Below, piece by piece: positions 18,571 through 27,272 of a stretch of DNA of 64,000 bases. A program made the translations under genes and the position numbers. Below the pieces are notes generated by a model. The model saw only the letters and a program-made list of their open reading frames with translations, was not told where the DNA came from and made no database searches. The DNA comes from Gp6-AA40 sp032156805 (GTDB lineage Bacteria; Acidobacteriota; Vicinamibacteria; Vicinamibacterales; UBA2999): positions 1-64,000 of the forward strand of contig JALDXQ010000005.1 of assembly GCA_032156805.1 (NCBI GenBank). Direction: 5' to 3'. Every line of letters starts with the position of its first letter. The first letter of the stretch is position 1.

Positions 18571-18800
18571 TTGACGTCCCGCTTCCGCGATGCGTACGTC
18601 AACGAGCACTGGTTCACCTGCCTCGCCTACGAGGTCGTGATTGAGGCGTGGCGACGGGAGTACAACGGAGAACGGCCAAAGAGAGGACTCGACGGGCTCA
18701 CGCCCGCCGCTTATGGAAGACAGCTGATGAAGGAAACGAGTACAGTCAACCGCCGGACTCTAAAGCCGAGTGCTACTCAAGCCGAGCGACGTCGGTGATG
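18571..18800 (+). mobile_element. IS3-family transposase (OrfB) C-terminal remnant
   Basis: Only the last part of an IS3-type integrase-core transposase remains: SRFRDAYVNEHWF, then VIEAWRREYNGERPKRGL and GLTPAAYGRQL. After that the expected C-terminal DSKAECYSSR continues in another frame, so there is a frameshift as well as a missing N-terminal three quarters. No terminal inverted repeats or target duplication could be recognised. A minus-strand frame at 18397-18609 (LEAVKGFRRVKG) faintly recalls a transposase tail, but I could not assign it. The remnant marks past insertion at the distal end of the EPS block. Confidence 0.8.
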
Positions 18801-18818
18801 CGTGCCGGGAACGGAGAC

Positions 18819-19979
18819 TTAGGCCCGGCGCAAGCAGTCTTCCGCGGCGGCCCACACGCGGGGACGGATAGCCTCCCAGGTCCATTCCTCAAGAAACCGC
18901 GACCAGGCCCGTTCGGCCATGGCGGCCGCCTCCTCGGGGCGCCGGATGGTTCTCACGCACGCGTCGGCCAGTTCCTCAGCCGAGTCTGCCACCAACAGCT
19001 CCCGCTCATTCTCGACGTCATAGCCGTAGGCACCCAAGGACGTGGAGACGAGCGGACATCGGCGACTAAACGCTTCGGCGATCTTGACGCGTGTACCGGC
19101 CCCCAGTTGGAGGGGCACCACCATGGCGGACCAGGTAGCAATTTCTTCTGCGGGGTTGTCGACGTACCCCAGGGCATCTATGTCCGGCCCAACAAGGTTG
19201 GCGGCGAGGCTTTCGCTTCCCATGCCGACAATACGAAAACGCGCGTCTGGAACCTGCTGCTTGAGGCGCGACCAGCACTGAGCAGCGAACCAGCGCACCC
19301 CGTCGGCATTGGGATGGTATTCAATCCGGCCGATGAAACCGATCCGCGGCGGTTGCGCAAGCCTGCGCGATGGCTCGTGTTGAGGTTTCTCAAAGCCATT
19401 CGGAATTACGTGAACGTCCCGTTCAAGACTCAGGTATTCTCGGTCCGTTTTGCTGCACACCGAGATCGTAGTGAAGCGATCCGCTAACAGGGCCTCGCGA
19501 CGTTTCGCAGCTTGCCACCGAATCCAGGTTCGCGAGCGCGTCGCCGCATCGCGACAGTTTTCGAGTTCGCTTCTCAGGTAAGTGCTCGGAACGTCATCGA
19601 TGTCCAGGACGGAGCCAGGCCATTCCCAACGCCGTAAGGCGTCTGCGGTGCGCAGTGAATGAACCCAGACGAGATCATACTGGGGAAGTATATTCGCCAG
19701 GGACGCTCTATCTGATTCTCTGGCAACGAGTCCGTCCACACCCATGAACCTGGCATCGAAGGCGCAACGGAAGCTCCTCCACATTGAACGGTCCGTTTCC
19801 CGTTTGAGATCGATTACTCCGCATCCTGGAGGAATCTCCTGCAGCCAGTTCTCGCTCTTCACAACCGTCAGGTCGACCTTACCGACAGCCTCCAATGCCG
19901 TTGTAACCTGCGCGACGCGCAGCCCCGTACCAAACGTCTTCCCCGGTGAACATGGTGTCAAATATAAGATCGATGGCAT
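18819..19979 (-). CDS. Glycosyltransferase family 4-like
   Basis: About 386 aa from ATG 19979 (MPSILYLTPCSPGKTFGTGLR). It has the two-Rossmann GT-B organisation: an N-terminal domain with LRVAQVTTALEAVG, the linker FTTISVCSKTD and HVIPNGFEKP, then the C-terminal donor domain PRIGFIGRIEYHPNADG, DIDALGYVDNPAEEI, and the nucleotide-sugar site RVKIAEAFSRRCPLVST. The length is standard. It presumably adds one sugar of the EPS repeat; donor and linkage are unknown. A fragment resembling its central motif lies just upstream (20010-20112). Confidence 0.88.
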   Translation of the reverse strand: MPSILYLTPCSPGKTFGTGLRVAQVTTALEAVGKVDLTVVKSENWLQEIPPGCGVIDLKRETDRSMWRSFRCAFDARFMGVDGLVARESDRASLANILPQYDLVWVHSLRTADALRRWEWPGSVLDIDDVPSTYLRSELENCRDAATRSRTWIRWQAAKRREALLADRFTTISVCSKTDREYLSLERDVHVIPNGFEKPQHEPSRRLAQPPRIGFIGRIEYHPNADGVRWFAAQCWSRLKQQVPDARFRIVGMGSESLAANLVGPDIDALGYVDNPAEEIATWSAMVVPLQLGAGTRVKIAEAFSRRCPLVSTSLGAYGYDVENERELLVADSAEELADACVRTIRRPEEAAAMAERAWSRFLEEWTWEAIRPRVWAAAEDCLRRA

Positions 19980-20009
19980 TAGGTCATCCGTCTGCGCCAC
20001 GCCGCGCCG

Positions 20010-20112
20010 GCCTCACTCATCTGAAGACATTCTTGGGTTGTCGTCCACACACCGGAAGGGTTCGGCCGATAGTCGAAGATTCCAACGAATCCGATCCGCG
20101 TAGCGCAGGACA
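20010..20112 (-). pseudogene. Short fragment of a GT4-type glycosyltransferase
   Basis: On the minus strand one frame reads ATRIGFVGIFDYRPNPSGVW, a close match to the central motif RIGFIGRIEYHPNADGV of the intact glycosyltransferase that follows. Coding similarity stops on both sides after about 100 bases and the frame shifts upstream. This looks like the leftover of a lost paralogue or of a partial duplication. It is too short to be functional. Confidence 0.5.
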
Positions 20113-20160
20113 GCGGGCACCGACGCGACGAGGTCATCACGACCGTCCTTGAGGACATTT

Positions 20161-21282
20161 TCATGGAGTCGGTTCCGCGCGGACAGACGCGTGGCTACAA
20201 CGCCGTGTCGTCTGTTGCTCGAGAACAGGCGAGGCTGGCAGCAACACCGGCCCAGCACCGGCATCCTCCAACCATGTTCGGACGCGATCGTGAAAGGGTT
20301 CTGGAGTCCATCCCGTGAGCCTCGTTCTCACGTGCTCTCGAGCCGCCGCTGAACCTGCCAGGAGTCGTCCCGTCACGAACATACGGCGTGCAAGAGCATC
20401 GTCGAGAAGTTTTGGTAACTCGCGCTCGAACAGACGAAGGTCTTTGGCCCGTGCCCCCCACGAACTCACGCGCCGCTCCAATGCCGGCGCAAGCTTCGAC
20501 TGGCACGAGCCTAGTGCGTGATCGATCATGGCGTCGATCTTCCGCGCGTGCTCTTCCGAGCCCACACCGGCGTTCGCTGTCGCCTGGCTGGCATGGATGC
20601 GCCACCCGCCCCATGTGTGCGGCACGTGAACCGTGTTGGCGACGAGTCCGGCACGCATGTCCCAATCGAAATCTCCGACCGATCCCCACGTTGACTCGAA
20701 CATCCCGATGCTCTCAAAGAGTGATTTCCTGATGAGCAACTGCGTGATTGAGCGGTAGACGGTTTCGCCTCTGAGGTGGAGCAGTCCGTCGAAAGGCGCC
20801 TTGCGCACATGGGGACGGTCGCGTAGCGGCCCACTGCTCCGGGCGAAGACCGACCGTTGAGACCACGTCTCATTGATGTGGGGAATATCCCTTCCTTGCT
20901 CGTCAATCGCCCTCAGGCGACAGTGCGCAAGCGCGCACTGGGGGTGAGCGTCCAACGCGTCCACCATTTTTTCCAGGCAATCGGGAGCCATCGTGTCGTC
21001 ACTCGTCGCGACGTAAACGAATTCCCCTCGAGCCGCCGCGATACAGGGATTCCAGCTGCCCGGGGTTCCCTGTCGCGGCCCCTGCCAGATGCGCATTCTC
21101 GGCTCACGTCGGGCCACGTCGTTCAGGTACTCCCATGCTCCATCGTCAGAGTAGCTGTCGTAGGCAAGCAGTTCCCAGTCCTGGAACGTCTGCGCGAAGA
21201 TCGTCTCGAATCTCTCAGGCAGGAAAGGGCGCGTATTCAAGTTCGGGACACAGATCGAGACTCGAGGCGACCGCACTGTCAC
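20161..21282 (-). CDS. Glycosyltransferase family 2
   Basis: A 373-aa GT-A enzyme. The N-terminus VSICVPNLNTRPFLPERF, the nucleotide-binding DSYSDDGAWEYL, and the acceptor/metal segment VYVATSDDTMAPDCLEKM show family 2; SITQLLIRKSLFESIGMF and GDFDWDMRAGL give the typical C-terminal half. About 100 extra residues at the C-terminus are arginine-rich and without recognisable domain. It starts 2 bases after the end of the DUF5672 gene, so the two are probably co-translated. Confidence 0.88.
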   Translation of the reverse strand: MTVRSPRVSICVPNLNTRPFLPERFETIFAQTFQDWELLAYDSYSDDGAWEYLNDVARREPRMRIWQGPRQGTPGSWNPCIAAARGEFVYVATSDDTMAPDCLEKMVDALDAHPQCALAHCRLRAIDEQGRDIPHINETWSQRSVFARSSGPLRDRPHVRKAPFDGLLHLRGETVYRSITQLLIRKSLFESIGMFESTWGSVGDFDWDMRAGLVANTVHVPHTWGGWRIHASQATANAGVGSEEHARKIDAMIDHALGSCQSKLAPALERRVSSWGARAKDLRLFERELPKLLDDALARRMFVTGRLLAGSAAAREHVRTRLTGWTPEPFHDRVRTWLEDAGAGPVLLPASPVLEQQTTRRCSHASVRAEPTP

Positions 21283-21284
21283 GG

Positions 21285-22262
21285 TCAGACCGCTCCTCTG
21301 GTCAGCGACTCAACCCCATTCGACCGCGCCGCCAACGACGGCTCCGTGACTGCATGATCGCGCCTTGCTGCGCCATTGTCCTCCTCCTTCAGGAGGTATG
21401 GCTCCCAGAACGCGCGGTCGTATCGCGCCCACGCGTGACATCCGAACGGCAGCTGCCCTCCGTTCAACTCGAAGCACGTGCGCGGCGTCACTTCGAACCC
21501 GAATCGAAGTCCCTCCTCGACGGTGGCGACCCTGAACTCCGGCACGTACAACACCGCTTCGTCAGCCCAGAACAGGTCGTTATTGCGTCCATGTGGGACC
21601 GGATTGTCCACTTGCTTCCATTCCACGAGCACTCTGTCCAGGACGCGGGAACGCAGCCCGTATTCCTGTACTTTCTGGAGAAACGCAATCAGCGGTCCGA
21701 GATACGACCCGTTCCGCGTGAACAGATCGAGCCAATACAGATGCGGCTTCTGACGGTAGCGCACGGACAAGACCTCCAAAGCCCGGTCGAGCCTGAGGAG
21801 CGCGAAGCCTCCGTTCCCCACACGAGGACGATTGACCCAGGGGCTGTCGTCACACTTCAGCCACGGCGGCCCAATCCAGTCCACCCCGCGGTCGCACCAG
21901 TCCAGCAACTGGTCGGAAAAGACCAGACTATCGAGGTGGTAGAACAGCATGAACTCGTACTCGGCAAAGGCGCGATAGAACCCCGGCCAGGATAGCAAGC
22001 GGGTGTGGGCGCCCAACGACCCGAAGAACTTGCGTGAAAAGTACTTGACCTGGAATCCGTCCACTCGAACAGGCAAACCACGGGGGGCGACCAGGTACTT
22101 GTCGTACGGGCCCAGATAGCGCAACAAGTGGCGGAGTGACACCTGCTCGTCGTCGTTCAGCGTCGCGCGCAGCGAGAGCGGTACTACGATTGCCACTCTC
22201 TTCGAGGGCTTTCGTTTGGGCCGATACGGCGGCACCAGCAGATGGGTGACGAGGCGAAGCAT
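21285..22262 (-). CDS. DUF5672 protein, probable glycosyltransferase
   Basis: A 325-aa protein with the DUF5672 pattern: RVAIVVPLSLRATLNDDE at the N-terminus, the acidic FMLFYHLDSLVFSD motif, DWIGPPWLKCD, and VGNGGFALLRLDRALEVL. The family resembles GT-A fold enzymes (the HLDSLVF acidic motif would bind metal/nucleotide) and occurs in capsule and EPS clusters, but activity has not been fixed for most members. The C-terminal 30 residues are polar and probably disordered. Confidence 0.75.
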   Translation of the reverse strand: MLRLVTHLLVPPYRPKRKPSKRVAIVVPLSLRATLNDDEQVSLRHLLRYLGPYDKYLVAPRGLPVRVDGFQVKYFSRKFFGSLGAHTRLLSWPGFYRAFAEYEFMLFYHLDSLVFSDQLLDWCDRGVDWIGPPWLKCDDSPWVNRPRVGNGGFALLRLDRALEVLSVRYRQKPHLYWLDLFTRNGSYLGPLIAFLQKVQEYGLRSRVLDRVLVEWKQVDNPVPHGRNNDLFWADEAVLYVPEFRVATVEEGLRFGFEVTPRTCFELNGGQLPFGCHAWARYDRAFWEPYLLKEEDNGAARRDHAVTEPSLAARSNGVESLTRGAV

Positions 22263-22275
22263 GAATCTGTAACGG

Positions 22276-23304
22276 TCAGCGCGACGGGGCGGCGACGTCG
22301 ACCTGCGCCGCGGCCGTGCCGCGAGGCCGGATCATCTCGTCGTAGATCCACCGATATGTCTTCTCGAGCCCTGATCGGAGGGAGATGCTGGGCGCCCAGC
22401 CGAGACGCTCCATGATGAGCGTGTTGTCACTGTTGCGACCGTTGACGCCCTTCGGGGCGCTCAAATCGTACCGCCGCGTCAGTTTGATGCCGGCGATATC
22501 CTCCACGATGTCCACCAGTTGATTGATCGTGACTGATTCGTCGCTGCCCAGATTGATCGGGTCCTCGATGTCGCTGGCCATGATCAACTGTGTGCCCTTA
22601 AGGCAATCGTCGATGTACATGAAGCTCCGAGTCTGGCTGCCCGTGCCCCAGATCTCGATCTCGTGACGCCCGGAGAGCTTCGCCTCGATCACTTTCCGGC
22701 AGATTGCCGCCGGCGCCTTCTCGCGGCCGCCGGTCCACGTACCGTGGGGCCCGTAGACGTTGTGATACCGCGCGGCCCTCGTTCGAAGACCGAAGTCCTC
22801 TCTGAAGTGCCGGCACATCCGCTCGCTGAACAGCTTCTCCCATCCGTACCCGTCTTCAGGCATGGCCGGATAGGCGTCCGATTCCTTGAGTGGCGTGTTT
22901 CTTTCGGACGCCTGCTTGTCCGCGGCGTACACGCACGCCGAGGACGCGTAGAAGAACTGCGCGACGTCGTGTTTGCGGGCGGCCATCAAGAGGTGCGTGT
23001 TGATCAGGACCGACAGCATGCACAGCGCGCGGTTGTTCTCGATGAATCCCATCCCGCCCATGTCGGCCGCGAGATTGTAGACGACGCCAACGCCACGGCA
23101 GGCCGTATCGCAGGCGTCGCGCTCCTGCAGATCGAGCTGCAGATTCTCCGCCTGTTGGAAGACCTGGTACCACTCGTCGAATGGCTTGATGTCCACCACA
23201 CGAATCCGCTGGTGTCCCTGCCGGAGCAGATCCGCCACTAGATGACCGCCAATGAAGCCGCCGCCGCCGCACACGACGATCAGTTCGTTCACATCCGTTT
23301 TCAT
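22276..23304 (-). CDS. GDP-mannose 3,5-epimerase homologue
   Basis: A 342-aa extended SDR. Beyond the generic NAD motif (GGGGFIGGHLVADLL) it carries the hallmark strings of plant-type GDP-mannose 3,5-epimerase: LAADMGGMGFIENNR, YASSACVY, the catalytic YGWEK in DGYGWEKLFSERM, and GPHGTWTGGREKAPAAICRK. GME converts GDP-D-mannose to GDP-L-galactose (and GDP-L-gulose). Bacterial homologues occur in polysaccharide loci, where they would provide an L-sugar. GDP-mannose synthesis genes are not in the window. Confidence 0.8.
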   Translation of the reverse strand: MKTDVNELIVVCGGGGFIGGHLVADLLRQGHQRIRVVDIKPFDEWYQVFQQAENLQLDLQERDACDTACRGVGVVYNLAADMGGMGFIENNRALCMLSVLINTHLLMAARKHDVAQFFYASSACVYAADKQASERNTPLKESDAYPAMPEDGYGWEKLFSERMCRHFREDFGLRTRAARYHNVYGPHGTWTGGREKAPAAICRKVIEAKLSGRHEIEIWGTGSQTRSFMYIDDCLKGTQLIMASDIEDPINLGSDESVTINQLVDIVEDIAGIKLTRRYDLSAPKGVNGRNSDNTLIMERLGWAPSISLRSGLEKTYRWIYDEMIRPRGTAAAQVDVAAPSR

Positions 23305-23349
23305 GTCGTCATTTTCCTCGTAATGGACGATGGTGTCCCTCTCGGACCG

Positions 23350-24060
23350 TCATCGATCAGAATCCATGACGCCCGGTTGGTAGCTCCGCCGGTGGACGTA
23401 AGGGAGCACGTAGAACCTGTAGTACTGCAGCTTCACGTGCTGCTCGGCCACCTCCTGGATACCATGCAGCGTCCGCGTCCACGTGCCCGGACCCTGCCGC
23501 GGCGCGAACACAGGTACACACGCTGTCGCGATTCCGGCCGCGCCGAGTACGTCGCCGTAAATGAGCGCCGAGCGCCGGCTGCGAAACGCGGGGCTCACCA
23601 CCACGACGGAGCGGATGCCGCGGTTCTGCAAATACTCTTGAATATCGTACGCGGCGTTGAGCGAGATCGGCTCGACCTCGCGAACCGGGATGAGTTCCGG
23701 CGGAGGCAGGCGCGCCACCTCCGACATGACCCCGGCGATGCCGGCGAACACGCGGTTGGGTTTGTGCGATCCAGGCACGGCGAGCGTCGGCACGAGCACA
23801 CGGTCGGCGATTCCGGCGCTCTTCAACTGCTCGGCGCGCTCGAACAACAGATAGTTGACCTCGAGGTTGTCGACAAGAATGGCATCGCTCGACGGCAGAG
23901 ATTCGTCGCATACGAGCGCCCCGCCGAGGCCTGGAATCCACATGCCTCGTGTCGCCCAGAACCCCACGAGTACAATCGCGAGGATAGTCGCGCGGAACGT
24001 CCAGGTCGTCTTGAGCGTTTCCGTTCTGCGTACGAGATATGTCGTCCAGCGAGATGACAC
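23350..24060 (-). CDS. YdcF/DUF218-like membrane-anchored protein
   Basis: A 236-aa protein with a single N-terminal membrane helix (about residues 22-40, FRATILAIVLVGFWATRG) and an extracytoplasmic domain. The strands DAILVDNLEVNYLLFERA, RVLVPTLAVPGS, LNAAYDIQEYLQNRGIRSV and SPAFRSRRSALIYGDVLG resemble the DUF218/YdcF/SanA fold, which occurs in envelope and EPS genes; no catalytic role is established. The family call is by pattern only. A repeat-bounded element lies directly upstream of the start. Confidence 0.55.
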   Translation of the reverse strand: MSSRWTTYLVRRTETLKTTWTFRATILAIVLVGFWATRGMWIPGLGGALVCDESLPSSDAILVDNLEVNYLLFERAEQLKSAGIADRVLVPTLAVPGSHKPNRVFAGIAGVMSEVARLPPPELIPVREVEPISLNAAYDIQEYLQNRGIRSVVVVSPAFRSRRSALIYGDVLGAAGIATACVPVFAPRQGPGTWTRTLHGIQEVAEQHVKLQYYRFYVLPYVHRRSYQPGVMDSDR

Positions 24061-24061
24061 T

Positions 24062-24221
24062 CGGCTCTGGCCTCTGGGCTCTGGGCTCTCGTCTTTCGGC
24101 TCGCGGCCCTGCGCGCGTTGTTGAGGTCCGACCAGCCTGCCATCAGGTCATTCTTGGTGACCCGAGATGACGGCCAGGCCGCATCGTTGCAATCAGGCCG
24201 GGAGTCCAGAGTCGAGAGCCG
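24062..24221. repeat. 160-bp segment bounded by imperfect inverted repeats
   Basis: The left end CGGCTCTGGCCTCTGGGCTC (24062-24081) and the reverse complement of 24202-24221 agree at 17 of 20 positions. The left end also contains short tandem GGCTCTG units. The segment fills the gap between two genes, is non-coding and could be a MITE-like or REP-like repeat; whether it recurs elsewhere in the genome cannot be judged here. Confidence 0.45.
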
Positions 24222-24242
24222 ACAGCCTTCTTATATTGGGGG

Positions 24243-24992
24243 TCAAGGCGTGAGGGACTTCCTCATGACTCCATCCAGCGTGTGCCGCACTCCCTCGAGG
24301 GCACTCGAGGCATTGACGACTCGTTCGTAGCCCATGAACAAGAAAAACAGCGCCTTGTGCGCCATTCCGTAATATGGCGGCTCCTCCGAGATAGCGAACG
24401 AGACCGGCGACAGACCCACCTTTCGACCGAGCGCGGCGATGCGCCGTCTCGTGTTGATTCGATAGAACGTCGGATACGGGTCGTGGTCACCAGACGACAT
24501 ATTGCGCAGCCACCGGACCAGCGGTACCTGCAACGAGTGCGGTGTGAAATACGCAACCCACGTCGTGAAGTGATACAGGTTCACCGTTCTGAACAGGTAA
24601 ATTCCGCCGGGCTTCAAGACGCGCGCGACCTCGCTGAAGTGCAAGACCGGATCTGGAAGATGCTCGTTCACCCAGCGCGAAATGATCACATCGAAATGCG
24701 CACTCGGGAGCGGAAAACGACCGCCGTCGTAGACGATCGCCTCGTCGACGACGTGATTCGTGCGAATCACGGGATCGATGTCAATTCCCACGATCTCACA
24801 TGCCCTGTCACGAATCGCTCTGGCTGTCCACGCCGCCGGGCCACCACCGATCTCGAGCACGCGGGCACCGGTGGGCGTGTGATCGAGCACCAGTCGAAGC
24901 CATCGCTCCTCCGGCTTGATCGTGCCAGCGTAGTAGCGCTTCAGGTACTCCTGGCGCCAGTCCCTCCTCGTGCTTGCTTCAGCTGCGTTCAT
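24243..24992 (-). CDS. Class I SAM-dependent methyltransferase
   Basis: About 249 aa from ATG 24992 (MNAAEASTRRDW); the open frame runs further upstream but only inside the preceding glycosyltransferase gene. Motif I is RVLEIGGGPAAWTARAI, followed by CEIVGIDIDPVI, the FDVIISRWVNEHLPDPV segment and RVLKPGGIYLFRTVN. The pattern is that of methyltransferase type 11 enzymes in glycan clusters. The gene overlaps the preceding glycosyltransferase by 14 bases and is the last gene of the coupled run. Confidence 0.85.
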   Translation of the reverse strand: MNAAEASTRRDWRQEYLKRYYAGTIKPEERWLRLVLDHTPTGARVLEIGGGPAAWTARAIRDRACEIVGIDIDPVIRTNHVVDEAIVYDGGRFPLPSAHFDVIISRWVNEHLPDPVLHFSEVARVLKPGGIYLFRTVNLYHFTTWVAYFTPHSLQVPLVRWLRNMSSGDHDPYPTFYRINTRRRIAALGRKVGLSPVSFAISEEPPYYGMAHKALFFLFMGYERVVNASSALEGVRHTLDGVMRKSLTP

Positions 24993-26007
24993 TGATTGAT
25001 TCTGTTGCCGTTTTCGACGCGCGGTACTGGCGCTCGTCCCGCCAGCACCGCAGCCGTGTCCGGAATCGCGGCAGGAGATGGCTGGCCGAGACGGCCGCTT
25101 CGTAGCCCCATACCCACGCAATCGGCTTGTACTTCCACCGCACGGACGGCCGGTGAAGCTGCCCGCCAAGCTCGGTAGCGAGCTGCTCTGCCTTGTCGAC
25201 CAGATCCTTGCGGCGCGCGTAGAAGTAACGCAGCCAGTCCTGAAGGAGTCGCACGGACGCCTGACGCGTCCGGGCGCTGTCCTCCAACGACAGCAGGTAT
25301 CTGATGCACTTGACTTTCGACTCGAAGAGCGCGGTCTGCGCACGAGTTGAGCGCACCTGGCTGACGCCGTTGAGATTGGCGATCCGGTAGTAGGAGCGCG
25401 CATCGCCGACGAACTTCACCCCCCGGCTCCGCATCACGATGCGACAAAAGTATTCACCGTCATCGTCCGGCGAATCGACGTCGGTCCACGGCCCCGCCGC
25501 GTCAGTCAGTGCACGGCTCACGAGCCAGGCGTCGGTCTGGAAGTAGGCGTTGTGATTGAAGCGCGTCAGGAAGTACTCGACGGGTTCGAGATCGCGCCAG
25601 AGCGCGTTCGGTGCGAAGCTGGCCTTTTCGGGCCGATAGAAGAACGTTCCGAACGCCCCCGCGAGCAGCACGCGCGCGTCCGACACTTCGTGCGCGACCC
25701 GCATCTGGGCGCTGATTTTCGCGGGGTCGAGCAGATCATCCGCGTCCAGCCATTGGATGTAGTCGCCTTGGGCCAATCGGAGAGCCGCGTTGCGCGCCGC
25801 AACGGCGCCGGCGTTTTCCTGCGTCACGACTTTGACCGTTCGGCTCTCGAAGGACTTGGCGACTTCCAGCGTGCCATCCCTGGAGCCATCGTCGACGATG
25901 ATGATCTCGGTGCGCGGCCACGTTTGGGCCAGCGCCGATCGCATGGTCCCCGGCAGCCACTCGGCGGCGTTATAAGCGGGAATCAGAATCGACACGAGCT
26001 CAGTCAC
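24979..26007 (-). CDS. Glycosyltransferase family 2
   Basis: About 342 aa from GTG 26007, which overlaps the stop of the previous glycosyltransferase in GTGACTGA; the longer frame to 26052 is less likely. GT-A signature: VSILIPAYNAAEWLPG, IIIVDDGSRDGT, AARNAALRLAQGDYIQWLD with the metal-binding DADD. The C-terminal half (about residues 180-342) contains DSPDDDGEYFCRIV, a YYRIANLNGVSQ strand and a positively charged tail. It should add one residue of the repeat; specificity unknown. Confidence 0.9.
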   Translation of the reverse strand: MTELVSILIPAYNAAEWLPGTMRSALAQTWPRTEIIIVDDGSRDGTLEVAKSFESRTVKVVTQENAGAVAARNAALRLAQGDYIQWLDADDLLDPAKISAQMRVAHEVSDARVLLAGAFGTFFYRPEKASFAPNALWRDLEPVEYFLTRFNHNAYFQTDAWLVSRALTDAAGPWTDVDSPDDDGEYFCRIVMRSRGVKFVGDARSYYRIANLNGVSQVRSTRAQTALFESKVKCIRYLLSLEDSARTRQASVRLLQDWLRYFYARRKDLVDKAEQLATELGGQLHRPSVRWKYKPIAWVWGYEAAVSASHLLPRFRTRLRCWRDERQYRASKTATESINERS

Positions 26008-27271
26008 GACCGCCACCCAGCGCGACACGCGGCGCCACCGGTGCACAGGCAATTTCCAGGTACGATCGACTCACGATTTCCGCGACCCTCGCCCAAGAGT
26101 GCTCCTCGCTGACGACGCGACGGATCTGGTGACGTCTCTCCTCGAGATTTCGATAGAGGTCGCTGGAAAAGTATTGCTCGATCGCCGCCGCCAAGGCTGT
26201 GGCATCACGTGGCGCGCACACGAAGCCCGTTCGTCCGTCGACCACGTCTTCCCGCAGCGATCCGACGTCAGTGGCGATCACGGGGACCCCGAAGCCGTAT
26301 GACAGGAAGAGCACACCGCTCTGAAAGATGTAGGTGTAAGGCAGCACAGCGACATCGGCCGCCTTGAAGTACGCCTCTATGTGCTCGTCGGGGATGAACT
26401 CGATACGCCGCACGACCAGATCGCCGATCCCCGCGGACTGGATCCGCCTCTCGATGCCGTTCCAATACTCTGAGTAGCCGGGCTTCACCGGGCCTGCAAC
26501 GACGAGTCGAATGCGATTCCCCTTGCCGGCAAGGATCCCCATCGCATCGACGAGATACTCCAGCCCTTTGTACGGGGCGATTTTTCCAAAGAAGAGAACA
26601 GTCCGGTCACTGCTCGTCAGGCCGAGGCTCGCACGCGCCTCTGGCGCAGTGACGCCGCTCACGGGCACAGCATTGTTGATGCCGTACGGTATGACGCGCA
26701 CCGCGTCCGGACGCACGCCGAAATCGTCGATAAGCTCCTGTTTCATCAACTGCGTGTGGACGAGAATCAGACTGCACAAGCGGTACTGCACGCGCAAGGA
26801 AAAGCGGTTCACCCAGTTGTCCTTCGAATCTCGAACGGCGGCATTGACGTTGTGCGCCGTGAAGGCGATCCGCTTTCCAAGGACGCGGTAATACAGCATC
26901 AGGAGCGTGCGATCGAGCAGCTCGAATTTGTTGTTCCACAAAATATGCAGGACTCGGCAATCCGACCCGGCCGTGTACCGCAAGAGCCGAGCGTAGTACT
27001 TCAGTATTCGAATCGCCTTCTGGAAGTTTCCGGCGTCCTCGCGCTGGTCGCCGCGCAGATTCAGAAACCTCAGCCCGGGAATCCGCCGGACCTCCTCGCA
27101 GTCGAGCTGGTCGCTGCCGATGAAGTCGAGCCGGACACCCTTGGAACCAAGGGCGGCTGCCAATGGCACGGCGTAATGTTTGTCTCCACCTCCGGTAAGT
27201 AGCCCGACGCTGATCGACTCCGCTCCACCAGCGGCGACGTCGTTCGGACTCTTGATGAGGGTGAAACGCAT
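26000..27271 (-). CDS. Glycosyltransferase family 4-like
   Basis: About 423 aa from ATG 27271 (MRFTLIKSPNDVAAGGAES). The N-terminal domain includes GGGDKHYAVPLAAALG and IAFTAHNVNAAVRDS; the C-terminal donor domain has RTVLFFGKIAPYKGLEYLVD, ADVAVLPYTYIFQSGV and VPVIATDVGSLREDVV, typical of GT4. It begins 1 base after the AsnB-like gene ends and its stop overlaps the next glycosyltransferase, so the genes are translationally linked. Confidence 0.9.
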   Translation of the reverse strand: MRFTLIKSPNDVAAGGAESISVGLLTGGGDKHYAVPLAAALGSKGVRLDFIGSDQLDCEEVRRIPGLRFLNLRGDQREDAGNFQKAIRILKYYARLLRYTAGSDCRVLHILWNNKFELLDRTLLMLYYRVLGKRIAFTAHNVNAAVRDSKDNWVNRFSLRVQYRLCSLILVHTQLMKQELIDDFGVRPDAVRVIPYGINNAVPVSGVTAPEARASLGLTSSDRTVLFFGKIAPYKGLEYLVDAMGILAGKGNRIRLVVAGPVKPGYSEYWNGIERRIQSAGIGDLVVRRIEFIPDEHIEAYFKAADVAVLPYTYIFQSGVLFLSYGFGVPVIATDVGSLREDVVDGRTGFVCAPRDATALAAAIEQYFSSDLYRNLEERRHQIRRVVSEEHSWARVAEIVSRSYLEIACAPVAPRVALGGGRD

Positions 27272-27272
27272 A

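Noticed and set aside
18397..18609. Minus-strand 70-aa frame with LEAVKGFRRVKG, resembling a transposase tail
   Set aside because: No family could be named and it overlaps the IS3 remnant on the other strand; similarity is too short.
22663..23241. Long plus-strand open frame opposite the GME gene
   Set aside because: Antisense shadow of a well-supported gene; typical for high-GC codon bias.
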